The notes under the pieces: model-generated | Seen by the model: only the letters and a program-made list of their open reading frames with translations | Databases searched by the model: none | Told to the model about the DNA's origin: nothing | In this document: positions 27,105 through 36,371 of the stretch, piece by piece | Layout: every line of letters begins with the position of its first letter | How positions within the stretch are numbered: position 1 is the stretch's first letter | Translations under genes and position numbers: made by a program | Assembly (NCBI GenBank): GCA_964602715.1 | Contig: CAZRSB010000001.1 | Coordinates: 28,182-92,181, forward strand | Direction: 5' to 3' | Origin: Natronoplasma sp964602715 | GTDB lineage: Archaea; Thermoplasmatota; Thermoplasmata; Halarchaeoplasmatales; Halarchaeoplasmataceae | Length of the DNA: 64,000 bases

Positions 27105-27365
27105 TAGTCTCAAAATGAAATTTTTTTCCTACTGAGGAATTAGATAAATTCCTCCTAGTCTCAAAATGAAATTTTTTTCCTACTGAGGAATTAGATAAAT
27201 TCCTCCTAGTNNNNNNNNNNNNNNNNNNNNNNNNNNNNNNNNNNNNNNNNNNNNNNNNNNNNNNNNNNNNNNNNNNNNNNNNNNNNNNNNNNNNNNNNNN
27301 NNNNNNNNNNTTAGATAAATTCCTCCTAGTCTCAAAATGAAATTTTTTTCCTACTGAGGAATTAG
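27105..27365. repeat. 51-bp tandem repeat array, interrupted by assembly gap
   Basis: The unit starting TAGTCTCAAAATG repeats at exactly 51-bp spacing at 27105, 27156 and 27207, and again at 27327 after the N block, with no base differences in the visible complete units. Each unit holds a perfect hairpin, GAGGAATT, five bases, AATTCCTC, and a run of seven T. All copies are alike with no variable spacers, so it is not a CRISPR array. The final unit breaks off after GAGGAATTAG. Copy number is unknown because of the gap. The rest of the gap, 27366-27476, shows nothing recognisable. Confidence 0.9.
27211..27310. other. Assembly gap (100 N)
   Basis: Exactly 100 N lie inside the tandem repeat, a conventional placeholder for a gap of unknown length caused by unresolved repeat copies. 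Confidence 0.98.
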
Positions 27366-27476
27366 CTCATTTCGGGGATCAAAATTTAAATCTAGATATC
27401 AAAGGATTTTCAAAATACTAGTGAAGCTAAAGATGTTGAAACTTTGGTTTAAAAGGGTCTAACTTCCCCTATAATT

Positions 27477-28139
27477 TTAAATTTCACTCTCTAAATCATG
27501 GATGACATCCTTCCTATTTTTGGCTTTTACAAGGCCTGATGCCAAGAGCACTCCCTCAGTACCAAGATCAAGAGCTTTTTTAACATCGTCTCCATCTTTA
27601 ACTCCCGCCCCACATAAAACTTTGACTTCGGGATTGATATCTTTTACTTTCCTTACCGCTTCCTCAATAACTTCGGGCTTAGCGGATGAGACAGACACGT
27701 CTCCACCTATGAGTTCTGGAGGTTCATATGCTACAAAATCAGGAGATAAGGCTGCTGCTGAAGCAGCTACATCTGGATTATTTGCACAAACAATATTTAC
27801 CATATTCTCTTTTTTGCACATCTTTACTATCTTTTCTATCTTGGAAAGCTCCACTCTGTTTTCAGAATGATTGATAATAGTTCCTTTAGCACCAGCATCT
27901 TTAACTGCTTCCAACAACAAATGTCCAGTATTACTTCCTGGTTCGATATCATCAACATGTTGTGCGAAGATAGGAAGGTTTGTTTGTTTTTCTGTCATTC
28001 TGATATCCATCGGTTGGGGACATACTGCCCAATTTTTTTCTGATTCTCTTTCGATCAATCTGCTAAGTTTTAAACCCTTTTTCCCTATCGACCGTGAATA
28101 TGTTTTAAAATTTACAACAATTAATGGTGTATCCAACAT
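27477..28139 (-). CDS. tpiA: Triosephosphate isomerase, archaeal type
   Basis: This 220-aa enzyme interconverts glyceraldehyde 3-phosphate and dihydroxyacetone phosphate. Active-site residues are visible: Asn and Lys in VVNFKTY (10-13), His in INHSENR near residue 94 and Glu in AYEPPELIG near 140. It also has the phosphate-binding GAGVKDGDD and LASGLVKAK loops. The short length is typical of archaeal tetrameric TIM rather than the 250-aa bacterial form. It ends near the gap with the tandem repeat and starts 61 nt downstream of the protease gene on the same strand. Confidence 0.93.
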   Translation of the reverse strand: MLDTPLIVVNFKTYSRSIGKKGLKLSRLIERESEKNWAVCPQPMDIRMTEKQTNLPIFAQHVDDIEPGSNTGHLLLEAVKDAGAKGTIINHSENRVELSKIEKIVKMCKKENMVNIVCANNPDVAASAAALSPDFVAYEPPELIGGDVSVSSAKPEVIEEAVRKVKDINPEVKVLCGAGVKDGDDVKKALDLGTEGVLLASGLVKAKNRKDVIHDLESEI

Positions 28140-28200
28140 GCTATCACTACTGTATAAATATAAAGTAATTAAAAGTTGTGCTCCATACTATATTTGATCT

Positions 28201-29319
28201 TTAGATATCATCATATGCATTATATTCTTGGATCTCTTTTTGAATCTCAAAGGAGTGTATGATGTCTGACCTAGTTACAATACCTACAAGTTCTCCATCT
28301 TCTAATATTGGAAAACGACCTATGTCATTTTTGATCATACTCTTCCATGCCTCACTCGCACTATCTTCAGGACTCAAGCATACTATATCAGTTTCCATCA
28401 CATCCTTCACGGTTTTTGTGTATGTATCTTTCGCGGGTACCTTTTTCACATCTCCAAATGTTATTATACCAACTATTTTATCATTTTTAACTACTGGAAA
28501 ACCAGTATGTTGATTGGTGGTGACCTTTTCTATAAAACCATCTAATGTGGTATCTTGATCTATAGTTTTTACCTCTTTGGTCATGATATTTTTAATTTGC
28601 ACTCCCTCGAGGGCATGTTCTACAACAACTCTTTTTGATTCTTGAGATGCTGCCATATATATGAAGAAAGCGATAAGGATCAAAAATACATTTAAGAAAA
28701 GACCAACCAACGCGAATATTATCGCAAAAGCTTTCCCTATGGTAGACGCGGTTTTAGTAGCTTTTATATAAGAATATCTTTTAGACAATAAAGCTCTGAG
28801 TATTCTCCCTCCATCCATAGGAAAAGCTGGTATGAGATTAAATCCTGCCAGGAAAAAATTGAGAAAACTAAGATAATAAAACAGAAATATCAGCGAATCT
28901 TCAACCACAAAGCTTCCACCTAAGAATAAAAGTAGTGCCAATCCCAAACTAGACAAGGGACCAACCGCACTTATCTTGATTTCCAAATTAGGGTCTGTAG
29001 GCATTTCTTCAATCTTAGAAACACCTCCAAATATCCATAATGAGATGTCCTCCACCTCAAATCCATTTTTTATACTAACGATAGAATGGGCCAATTCATG
29101 TATTAGTATGCTGATAAATAATCCAATCGCTACAAATATTCCCAACAGATAACTGTACAAACCTGTAGATATATCAAGATCTGATAAACCTATCAATTCT
29201 GCAATGAGATATAAATGCGAACCTACAGACCAGGCTATTAATAGTACAATAAAAATCAATGTGAAGTGTATCTTGATAGGAATCCCATATATTTTCCCCA
29301 TTTGGAAAGACATTCTCAT
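28201..29319 (-). CDS. M50 site-2-type membrane metalloprotease with two CBS domains
   Basis: This 372-aa intramembrane protease has about six hydrophobic segments. The zinc site is HELAH (LIHELAHSI, near residue 65) plus the distal FPMDGGRIL motif (near 165). Two CBS domains fill residues about 240-370 (IKNIMTKEVKTID and VKDVMETDIVCL), which usually bind adenine nucleotides and would gate activity. Domain order matches the SpoIVFB-like CBS group. GGTGAT lies 7 nt before ATG 29319. The substrate is unknown; such proteases often release membrane-bound regulators. Confidence 0.9.
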   Translation of the reverse strand: MRMSFQMGKIYGIPIKIHFTLIFIVLLIAWSVGSHLYLIAELIGLSDLDISTGLYSYLLGIFVAIGLFISILIHELAHSIVSIKNGFEVEDISLWIFGGVSKIEEMPTDPNLEIKISAVGPLSSLGLALLLFLGGSFVVEDSLIFLFYYLSFLNFFLAGFNLIPAFPMDGGRILRALLSKRYSYIKATKTASTIGKAFAIIFALVGLFLNVFLILIAFFIYMAASQESKRVVVEHALEGVQIKNIMTKEVKTIDQDTTLDGFIEKVTTNQHTGFPVVKNDKIVGIITFGDVKKVPAKDTYTKTVKDVMETDIVCLSPEDSASEAWKSMIKNDIGRFPILEDGELVGIVTRSDIIHSFEIQKEIQEYNAYDDI

Positions 29320-29372
29320 TTTATTATCACCTTTCGGAGGTAAGAAGCTATTTTTTATATAAATATTTCAAG

Positions 29373-29678
29373 TTATTTGTTTTTTTCTATTTTAAACCTA
29401 TTTATCGTGCCGCATTTGAAACAGTGAGTGATCAATGTCCTACGCTCTATTCTGACTTTACATGTTTTATTAGGAAACAAATAGGCGTAGCACTTGTTAC
29501 AAAATCTTCGCCTATATTTTGAATCCAAAGATATGTTATGTCTCATCCCTAGCTTTCGTGCTAATTTTACGTACTTATCTGATTTATTTATTTCGTTTCT
29601 TAGCGCAGCTTTTTTAGCTTCTTCAAATAATATATCTATCCGCTTTTCAGCTATCTTTTTTTTGTTTTTTCGCTTCAT
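29373..29678 (-). CDS. rnp4: RNase P protein component 4 (Rpp21)
   Basis: This 101-aa protein matches archaeal/eukaryal Rpp21, a subunit of RNase P that trims tRNA 5' ends. The N-terminal helices (IAEKRIDILFEEAKKAA, then YVKLARKLGMRHN) are followed by a four-Cys zinc ribbon, CNKC and CFKC, with the basic RRRF between. Length is normal. It sits 6 nt after the ModE-Nudix stop and likely shares its transcript. Confidence 0.88.
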   Translation of the reverse strand: MKRKNKKKIAEKRIDILFEEAKKAALRNEINKSDKYVKLARKLGMRHNISLDSKYRRRFCNKCYAYLFPNKTCKVRIERRTLITHCFKCGTINRFKIEKNK

Positions 29679-29684
29679 GAGTAT

Positions 29685-30398
29685 CTAGTCCTTTCCTTGT
29701 GCTTCATGTCCATTCAAGTAGTCTTTGATTATCAACTGGTGGTCAAAGGCCAACTCAGGAAGATCTTCTAAACCAAAAAACTTAGCTTGGTCAGCATCGG
29801 ACCCACTCTCTAATTTACCTCCTATCTTGTTTAATGAAAACACGGTCGTTATCATATGTCCTCTTGGATCTCGATCAGGATCTGAATATACACCTACCAT
29901 TTCCTCAACCCCAGTAATGAAGCCAGTCTCTTCCTTAATTTCTCTAACCACAGCTTCCTCTAATTTTTCTCCATATTCCACAAAACCTCCCGGTAGTGCA
30001 TATTTACCTTTGTAGGGAGAATTCTTTCTTTTTATGAGTAGAATACCTCTATCATCGACTAAAATACCATCTACAGTAGGAGTTGGATTTCTGTAAACTC
30101 TTTCTTTGTGGTCGTTTTTTAAATCTTCAAAATCTGATATCATTTTTTTGGCGGCAGGTGTCAATGTGGATCCTTTCTCTTTATGCCCTCCTCTTTTACT
30201 TTCTACTAATTTTTCTTCTGATATCTCCTCCATCTTCTTTATTATACCCCACGCATGTCTGTAAGACATATCCATCTCTTCAGCAGCTTTTGCTATCGAT
30301 CCTTTTAAATCGATGAGTTCAAGAAGATTTTTTCGACCTTCACCAATTATGAAGTTATCATCCTTTTTTAGCATACATTTACATTCTAACTTGTACAT
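29685..30398 (-). CDS. ModE-like winged-helix fused to Nudix hydrolase
   Basis: This 237-aa protein has an N-terminal ModE-type HTH (about 15-105: GEGRKNLLELID, GSIAKAAEEMDMSYRHAW and a GG-x-x-x-x-GSTLTP wing). A C-terminal Nudix domain (about 115-235) has a complete box GFVEYGEKLEEAVV then REIKEETG. The Nudix part resembles ADP-ribose pyrophosphatases. The plausible role is a transcription factor sensing an ADP-ribose or NAD-type metabolite, similar in idea to NrtR but with the domains in the opposite order. ATG 30398 is chosen because ModE homology begins there. A TATA-like TTAAACTAATTA about 28 nt upstream predicts a leaderless start. Confidence 0.82.
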   Translation of the reverse strand: MYKLECKCMLKKDDNFIIGEGRKNLLELIDLKGSIAKAAEEMDMSYRHAWGIIKKMEEISEEKLVESKRGGHKEKGSTLTPAAKKMISDFEDLKNDHKERVYRNPTPTVDGILVDDRGILLIKRKNSPYKGKYALPGGFVEYGEKLEEAVVREIKEETGFITGVEEMVGVYSDPDRDPRGHMITTVFSLNKIGGKLESGSDADQAKFFGLEDLPELAFDHQLIIKDYLNGHEAQGKD

Positions 30399-30577
30399 CG
30401 TTCTTTTATTGGATAGGAGAGTAATTAGTTTAACGTTTTCGTAAAAGAGATAAATCTTAGAGAAAAATCGGAATTTTGATAGATTTTCAAAACTTTTATG
30501 TATGATCATACAGTTAACTGTGATGAAAGAAGCAGATAGACATGCTCGATAAAAATACCGTATTATCGCGGAAAAAT

Positions 30578-30706
30578 ATGTCTTACGAAAAACAAAAAAA
30601 GGTTGATGATTTTTTTTGCTGTCTTGAAAAAACAAAAAATCTTCCATACGTAGATAAGGATCTTAAACGCTGTATAGAAAGAGTACTTGATAAAAAAAGG
30701 CTCTAA
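30578..30706 (+). CDS. Possible small protein, 42 aa
   Basis: In the 324-nt gap 30399-30722 one open frame encodes 42 residues rich in Lys, Asp, Glu and Leu (starting MSYEKQKKVDDFFCCLEK). Composition resembles the neighbouring real proteins and a three-Cys pattern is present, but no family is recognised. No clear ribosome site precedes it. It is convergent with the last STAND gene and divergent from the ModE-Nudix gene. The rest of the gap looks like promoter DNA. Confidence 0.3.
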   Translation: MSYEKQKKVDDFFCCLEKTKNLPYVDKDLKRCIERVLDKKRL

Positions 30707-30722
30707 TCGATCAAAGTGATTT

Positions 30723-33302
30723 TTAATTTTTTAGAACTTCTTTGCATCTTTTTGACCATAATTGCATATCTCTATCTTCAAAATAACTTTGTGCATCTCT
30801 GATATTTTCTTTAGACTTTTCGATATCACCTTTTTTCTTCAAAATTTTTCCCAGTTTATATTTTGTTATCGCCCATTCATCTAGCAAATTACTTTTTTTG
30901 AAAAGTTTTTCTGCTTCTTTTAAGCTTTTGATCGATTGCTCTAAATTATTTTCCTTTCCATAAATAAATCCTTTTAATGTTTGAATATTTCCTTTATCTT
31001 TAACTTCATCTCTCTCGGACGCGTATTTAGTCAGATTTTCTAGATGTTCTTTTGCTTCCTTCAACTTATTTTTTTCTAGTGCGATCCTTCCTAAAAGATA
31101 TTCAGATTGGATTTTCTTATCTAGATGCTTAGTCTTTTCACTCAACTTCTTTCCTTCTTTTATGTATTTTTCTGCCCTTTCTAAATCACCCCTTTCTAGA
31201 AAAGCGCGTCCAAGATTGACAGCATTGTGTCCCTTTGAAAATTTATTATCGATTTGATCAGAAAGACTATAAGATTTTCGTAGATTAAAAACCGCTTTTT
31301 CCAGATCACCCTTTTTCATGTAGGTCAGACCTATATTGTTATAAATAGAATGGATCTTAGATTTATCCCTTATTTTTTTGTGTAAATCTAGTGATTTTTT
31401 AAATTCACTTAAAGCTCTATCCAGATCTCCTCCATAGGCATAAATTCCAGATAAATTGTTGATAGTTTTTGATAATTTTTTTAGATTTTCTGATTTTTCC
31501 CACGTCTCTTTGGCTATCTCTAGATGAGTTTTAGCTCTATTGAACTTCCGCATTTGCATCGCTAAAGTTCCCATTAGATGATGCATATCAGCCATGATCT
31601 CCTCTTTACCTATACTCTCTGAAATTTCGATGCCCTTTTCAATAGTATCTTCAGCTTGTTCCAATTTTCCCATTTTCATGAAAGACCAACCTTTTCTTCC
31701 CAGAAATTTCACTTTTTCCTCAGAATCTTCATCTTCTACAGCGAGTCTTTCATCAAGAATATCTAGCGCCTTTTCGAATTCACCATGATCCTGTAATAAC
31801 TTCACGATATCTAGATATATTCTCTGCTTCTCCTCAAAGTCAGATACCAATGATAAAGCCTGATACAGTAGAGTCTTGCCTTCTTCGTAGTCCCCAAGTA
31901 ATCTATATATCTGAGCCATATCCTCTAAAATTTCTAATTTTAAATGTTCTTTTTCAGATGTTTTTTGAGATAGCTTAAGAGCCTTATCAAACATCTCTAC
32001 AGCGTCCTCATGAGCATACATATTTTCTGCATCTTTTGCCCCTTCCATGTAATAATTTATCGCTTTAGAATATTCTTCACCCTCATCATAATGCTTAGCT
32101 AGAGAAAGATATTTTTTCTCCAATTCATCTTCATAAACTTCTTCGATTGCTTTTGCAACCTTTATATGTAATCTCTGTCTCTCAACCCATTGCCCTGTTT
32201 TATCATATATTTTATCCTTCAATATTTTATGTGAAAATTTAAAACCTTCCTCTTCATCCATCTCTTTCCACAATTTATTTTCAATTAATCTATCAACATG
32301 GTCTAATAGCTCTAATTCATCGAATTCTGAAGATTTCTGGAGTAGATTAAATGGAACTTCGTTTCCGATAACACTACCTAACTGCAATACTTCTCGGGTT
32401 TTTATATCGATTCGAAAAATCCTCCTTTCTAACATCTCTTCTAGAACATTAGGCATTAAAAAATCTTCTTCGCTCTTAGGGAAGTTACTTTTTTTTGGAT
32501 CTATTACTCCTATTTCTTCCATATGTCTAATCCCCTCGATTACAAAAAGAGGATTGCCGTTAGTTTTTTCATATAATATTTGTAAAAATTCCTCAGGAAT
32601 TTCCTTTAGTTCTAGAATACATTTCGCAAGTCTTTTTGTCTCTTGATAGTTGAATGGTCCTAACTCTATTTCCTCAAATAGATTATTTCTTGACATCTCA
32701 TTTTTTGTCTCAACGAAGTGAGATTCTCTTGTTGCATCACCAGGTTGGTATGATGCTATAAATAATATAGGTTCATCTTGAAGTCGATCTGATAAGTAAT
32801 TAAATAAATTCAATGTTCCTTTATCGGCTAGATGTATATCTTCAACCATCAAGATTTGTGGTTTAGATTCAGTTTCTTTGATTAGATCTTCTGCAGTCTC
32901 AAAAAATGCTGCGTTTCTATGTGCAGTTAACATCTCTTTATCGTCCAATTCAACATCGTCTTTACCATTGAGATGTTCTATGGAAGGAAGTGGTTTGTTT
33001 TTCGATGATGTCCAAGCATCTTGAAAGGCCTGATAGGGTTGAGAATCTCCATAGATGCATCTACCTCTTATAATTTCAAAATCTTTTTTCTTTGCCCTAT
33101 TTTCCAATTTATCTAAAAGTGTCGATTTTCCCAATCCAAGTTCCCCTGCTAACAATACAACTTTATATTCCTCTTCCCGCAGATTTTTTAATTTACCTGT
33201 TAGTTTGTCCAACTCTTTTTCCCTATTGATAAAATCTATTTTTTTTCCGTTATCTGCTTTTTTGTAATCAGAATTATCATCAGTAACGGTCTCATTTTGC
33301 AT
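30723..33302 (-). CDS. STAND-type ATPase with TPRs, type B, lacking N-terminal domain
   Basis: This 859-aa protein belongs to the six-gene array. The P-loop AGELGLGKS lies at about 52-60. The Walker B-like strand reads ILMVEDIHLAD and the sensor-like GNPLF motif follows near residue 248. The TPR superhelix covers about 390-850. Signature segments (ADKGTLNL, PGD after the sensor strand, EVLQLGS, YAHEDA) match the B subfamily rather than A. It starts almost directly with the ATPase, so the roughly 140-residue N-terminal region of other B genes is missing. Its ATG lies within the stop region of the upstream A gene (11-nt overlap). Ligand unknown; a MalT-like switch is inferred. Confidence 0.82.
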   Translation of the reverse strand: MQNETVTDDNSDYKKADNGKKIDFINREKELDKLTGKLKNLREEEYKVVLLAGELGLGKSTLLDKLENRAKKKDFEIIRGRCIYGDSQPYQAFQDAWTSSKNKPLPSIEHLNGKDDVELDDKEMLTAHRNAAFFETAEDLIKETESKPQILMVEDIHLADKGTLNLFNYLSDRLQDEPILFIASYQPGDATRESHFVETKNEMSRNNLFEEIELGPFNYQETKRLAKCILELKEIPEEFLQILYEKTNGNPLFVIEGIRHMEEIGVIDPKKSNFPKSEEDFLMPNVLEEMLERRIFRIDIKTREVLQLGSVIGNEVPFNLLQKSSEFDELELLDHVDRLIENKLWKEMDEEEGFKFSHKILKDKIYDKTGQWVERQRLHIKVAKAIEEVYEDELEKKYLSLAKHYDEGEEYSKAINYYMEGAKDAENMYAHEDAVEMFDKALKLSQKTSEKEHLKLEILEDMAQIYRLLGDYEEGKTLLYQALSLVSDFEEKQRIYLDIVKLLQDHGEFEKALDILDERLAVEDEDSEEKVKFLGRKGWSFMKMGKLEQAEDTIEKGIEISESIGKEEIMADMHHLMGTLAMQMRKFNRAKTHLEIAKETWEKSENLKKLSKTINNLSGIYAYGGDLDRALSEFKKSLDLHKKIRDKSKIHSIYNNIGLTYMKKGDLEKAVFNLRKSYSLSDQIDNKFSKGHNAVNLGRAFLERGDLERAEKYIKEGKKLSEKTKHLDKKIQSEYLLGRIALEKNKLKEAKEHLENLTKYASERDEVKDKGNIQTLKGFIYGKENNLEQSIKSLKEAEKLFKKSNLLDEWAITKYKLGKILKKKGDIEKSKENIRDAQSYFEDRDMQLWSKRCKEVLKN

Positions 33303-36291
33303 CTGAAATCACTTCCTCAATCTTATCTTCCACTTTTTTAATCCAAAGCTCCTTGCCTATCTCATCAAATATGGATAAAGCTTTCTGCAGATGAGTCTTC
33401 GCTTTTTCTACCGCTCCCCTCTCATCCCACATGAGTCCATATTCATAATGGACCCGGGGTAGTTCGTTCTTTTCACCTCTTTCCTCCAACACTCCTATCG
33501 CCTCCTCAAATTCGTCTTGAGAATCCTCCCATTTCTCATCTTCTCTATACACCATAGCTAATACCCTGTGGGCCAAGCCTTCTTCTACTTTGGCACCAAT
33601 ATCCTGTGCTATATCTAAAGCTTTCATTGCGTTTTCCTCAGCTTCTTCCTGGTCTCCTTTCCTAAGTTTAGTTTCTGCTATTCCACAAAGTGCTTCTATC
33701 TTACCTTTCTTTTCTCCGACATCATCAGTTATTGTAAATTGTTTTTTATAGTATTTCAAGGCTTCATCTAAATCACCTTTTTCCAAATAAACTTCTCCGA
33801 TGTTATTTAAAGTAAAAGACTGACCATGCTTAGATCCGATTTCTTTATTGATCTCAAGACTTCTATTGTATTGATCCAACGCTTTATCAAGATCACCTTT
33901 ATTTTTATATATCATACCCATATTACTGATAGTGATGGCTAGACTCCATCTATGACCCATTTCATCATCTATATTGTAACTCTGTTTATAGTAGTCGAGG
34001 GCTTCGTCTAAATTTCCTTTAAACCGGTTCACTTCTCCAAGATTATTTAGAGATTCCGACATCCCCGATTTGTCATCGATCTCTTTTCTTACATCAACTG
34101 CTCTTTTCAAATAATCTTCGCTGGTATCATAATCTCCCTTCAGAGCATGGACAGTTCCAAGATCATGCAGTCCTTGACCGATATCTCTCTTTTCATCTAA
34201 CTTTTCTGCCACAGTTTTTTCTTCTTTGAAAACCTCGACAGCATCGTCATATCGACCCAATCGCATTTGAGCCCAACCCTTCGTATTCAGAAGTCTACAT
34301 CTTTCAACGTTTTCCTCATCAGTTATCTTAAGACCATCATTGGAGTATTCAAGACATTCTTGAAATTCTCCTTTTTCCCTATATATCCTGGCTATTTTTC
34401 TATACATCCTCTGTTTTTCTTTATCATTTTCCGCGTACCCGAGAGCTTTTTCCAAATATTCTTTAGCGCCTTCATATCTACCTAAAAGATAATATGCTTT
34501 AGCGATCTTTTCTAAAAGTTCAAAATTAGTTATCTCTCTTTCCATCTCCTCAATCTTATCGGACAAATTCAATGCTCTCTCATACATCTCTAGCGCGTCT
34601 TCATTTGCATATACTTCTTCCGCCTTTTCAGCGGCTTTCAAGTAATACTTGAAGGCTTTTGAAAAGTTTTCAGCCCCTTCGTAATGTCTAGCTAAATTTG
34701 AATACCATTTATTAAGGTCATCCTGATAAAGCTCTTCTATATTTTTAGCGGTTTTTTTGTGAAGCAATTTTTTCTTCAAACTTTTTATCTTTTTATATAC
34801 TGTTTCTCGTAACAAAGGATGAGTAAAACAAAATGTTTCCTCGTCTAGTTTTTCATCCCATAGTTGGTTCCCTATCAAAATATCTATAGTATCTAAAAGA
34901 TCGATATCATCCAACTTTGTTATACTAGATAGAAGTTCAAAAGGAATAGAACTTCCTATTACGCTGCCGATCTCTATGATCTTAACCGATTTTTTATCTA
35001 ATCGATTTACTCTTCTCTCGATCACATTGTGTACCATCTCAGAAACTAAGACTTCATCGCTTTGTTCAGGATAAGTCCCACTGTCTAGATCAAGAATGTT
35101 CTCATCTACCATCTGCCTGACACTCTCTTTGATAAATAATGGATTTCCTCCCGTTTTATCGTGAATTATTTTTACAAAACTCTTTTTGATATCTTTAGTT
35201 CCTAAAACACCTTTTATCGTTTCTTCGGTATTTTCAACCGTCAGAGGTTTTAATTTTATTTTGTCATATCTTCCCTCTCTCTTGAGTCGATGCATGATTT
35301 CAACCAGATGATGATCTTCAGTTACATCTTCTGGTCTATAAGCTCCAATAAAAAATACAGGTACATCTTCTATTTTTTCGTCCATATAGGCTAATATATC
35401 AATTGTAGCTCTGTCCACCCATTGTAGATCGTCTAAAAATATAACCAATGGTGTTTCTTTTGCTATTTTTTCGATATATCTCGTGGTTTCAAAAAAAGTT
35501 TCTCTCTTTTTTGCATCAAATAATTTTTTTTCTTCTATAGAGTCCTTGTCTTTCACGCCCATAAATGCTATACCCGTTCCTTTCTCTTGTACCATATCCT
35601 CATCTTGACCTTTGACGTATCGATCAAATGCCTCTTTGAAAGGAAGATATGGATCTGAACTTTCACTTTGGCAGGTCCCTGTTAAAAATTCAAATCCTAA
35701 TTCCTGAACGTATGGTTTTAGTTTAGAAACTAAAGAAGTCTTCCCTATACCCGCTTCACCTTCGATAAATAATATCTTAGAACCATCTTTTTTTACTTCT
35801 TTCAATGATTCTTTCAACTTATTTTGTTCATTTTCTCTACCTACAAAAACTTCTGTATGTTTATCTAAAGAGGTTAAATCTATTATATTCTCTTCCTCCA
35901 TGAATCTGAGACCTTTGATTACAGGATTTCTTCCACTTATGTGATTCTTCAAATCTTTAAGTTGTAGTTCTTTTTCTTTATCTTCAGTTCTTAAGATGAC
36001 TTTTGATTCCTTTATCTCTTCCCATATTTCCCTTTCTCTTTTTTTTCCCTTTTCTGAGAGAAAGTATACATTCCTTTTCCTTTCAAGACTGATAATGGGT
36101 TGTACCTTTTCTATTATTAGATCGTTTTCTATAAGATGCTCTTTATTTGAAACAAATTCTTTTTCAGTGATACCGATTGTTTTTGTTATACCTCTAGTAG
36201 TCAGACCATATAGGACCTCATCTTCTTCTTTGAACTCCTCGAACCCTCTTAAATACATCAATATCAAGTCACTATTTTTTAGTTCCTTCAT
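33292..36291 (-). CDS. Winged-helix-like STAND ATPase with TPRs, type A (third copy)
   Basis: This 999-aa protein has an N-terminal winged-helix-like region (about 1-120, LTTRGITKTIGI and a KRNVYFLSEKG wing). The NTPase follows with VGRE, P-loop EGEAGIGKTS near 188, Walker B VIFLDDLQWVD and GGNPLF, then a helical winged segment and about a dozen TPRs. The A signature CQSESSDPYLPFKEAF is present. ATG 36291 is preferred over the reading from 36342: it aligns with the other A starts, has GAGGT upstream and a TATA-like ATTTATAAATTTA centred about 28 nt before it. It is shorter than the other two A proteins through fewer repeats. Confidence 0.85.
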   Translation of the reverse strand: MKELKNSDLILMYLRGFEEFKEEDEVLYGLTTRGITKTIGITEKEFVSNKEHLIENDLIIEKVQPIISLERKRNVYFLSEKGKKREREIWEEIKESKVILRTEDKEKELQLKDLKNHISGRNPVIKGLRFMEEENIIDLTSLDKHTEVFVGRENEQNKLKESLKEVKKDGSKILFIEGEAGIGKTSLVSKLKPYVQELGFEFLTGTCQSESSDPYLPFKEAFDRYVKGQDEDMVQEKGTGIAFMGVKDKDSIEEKKLFDAKKRETFFETTRYIEKIAKETPLVIFLDDLQWVDRATIDILAYMDEKIEDVPVFFIGAYRPEDVTEDHHLVEIMHRLKREGRYDKIKLKPLTVENTEETIKGVLGTKDIKKSFVKIIHDKTGGNPLFIKESVRQMVDENILDLDSGTYPEQSDEVLVSEMVHNVIERRVNRLDKKSVKIIEIGSVIGSSIPFELLSSITKLDDIDLLDTIDILIGNQLWDEKLDEETFCFTHPLLRETVYKKIKSLKKKLLHKKTAKNIEELYQDDLNKWYSNLARHYEGAENFSKAFKYYLKAAEKAEEVYANEDALEMYERALNLSDKIEEMEREITNFELLEKIAKAYYLLGRYEGAKEYLEKALGYAENDKEKQRMYRKIARIYREKGEFQECLEYSNDGLKITDEENVERCRLLNTKGWAQMRLGRYDDAVEVFKEEKTVAEKLDEKRDIGQGLHDLGTVHALKGDYDTSEDYLKRAVDVRKEIDDKSGMSESLNNLGEVNRFKGNLDEALDYYKQSYNIDDEMGHRWSLAITISNMGMIYKNKGDLDKALDQYNRSLEINKEIGSKHGQSFTLNNIGEVYLEKGDLDEALKYYKKQFTITDDVGEKKGKIEALCGIAETKLRKGDQEEAEENAMKALDIAQDIGAKVEEGLAHRVLAMVYREDEKWEDSQDEFEEAIGVLEERGEKNELPRVHYEYGLMWDERGAVEKAKTHLQKALSIFDEIGKELWIKKVEDKIEEVISDAK

Positions 36292-36312
36292 GAAACCTCG
36301 ACCTCTTTTAAA

Positions 36313-36325
36313 TTTATAAATTTTC
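36313..36325 (-). promoter_or_regulatory. TATA-like element of third type A STAND gene
   Basis: ATTTATAAATTTA on the gene strand is centred about 28 nt upstream of ATG 36291, inside the 80-nt gap after the type B stop at 36372. Confidence 0.45.
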
Positions 36326-36371
36326 TTATCCATGATGTCCAAGACTATATATTCTTAGTTATATCGATACT

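Noticed and set aside
27105..27365. CRISPR array
   Set aside because: The full 51-bp unit is identical each time, with no variable spacer, and no cas genes are near.
27105..27365. Repeat protein encoded on the minus strand of the 51-bp array
   Set aside because: One minus-strand frame is open through the 17-codon unit, but it is closed upstream by a TGA, offers no start codon and would run antisense into the PhoU-TrkA_C gene.
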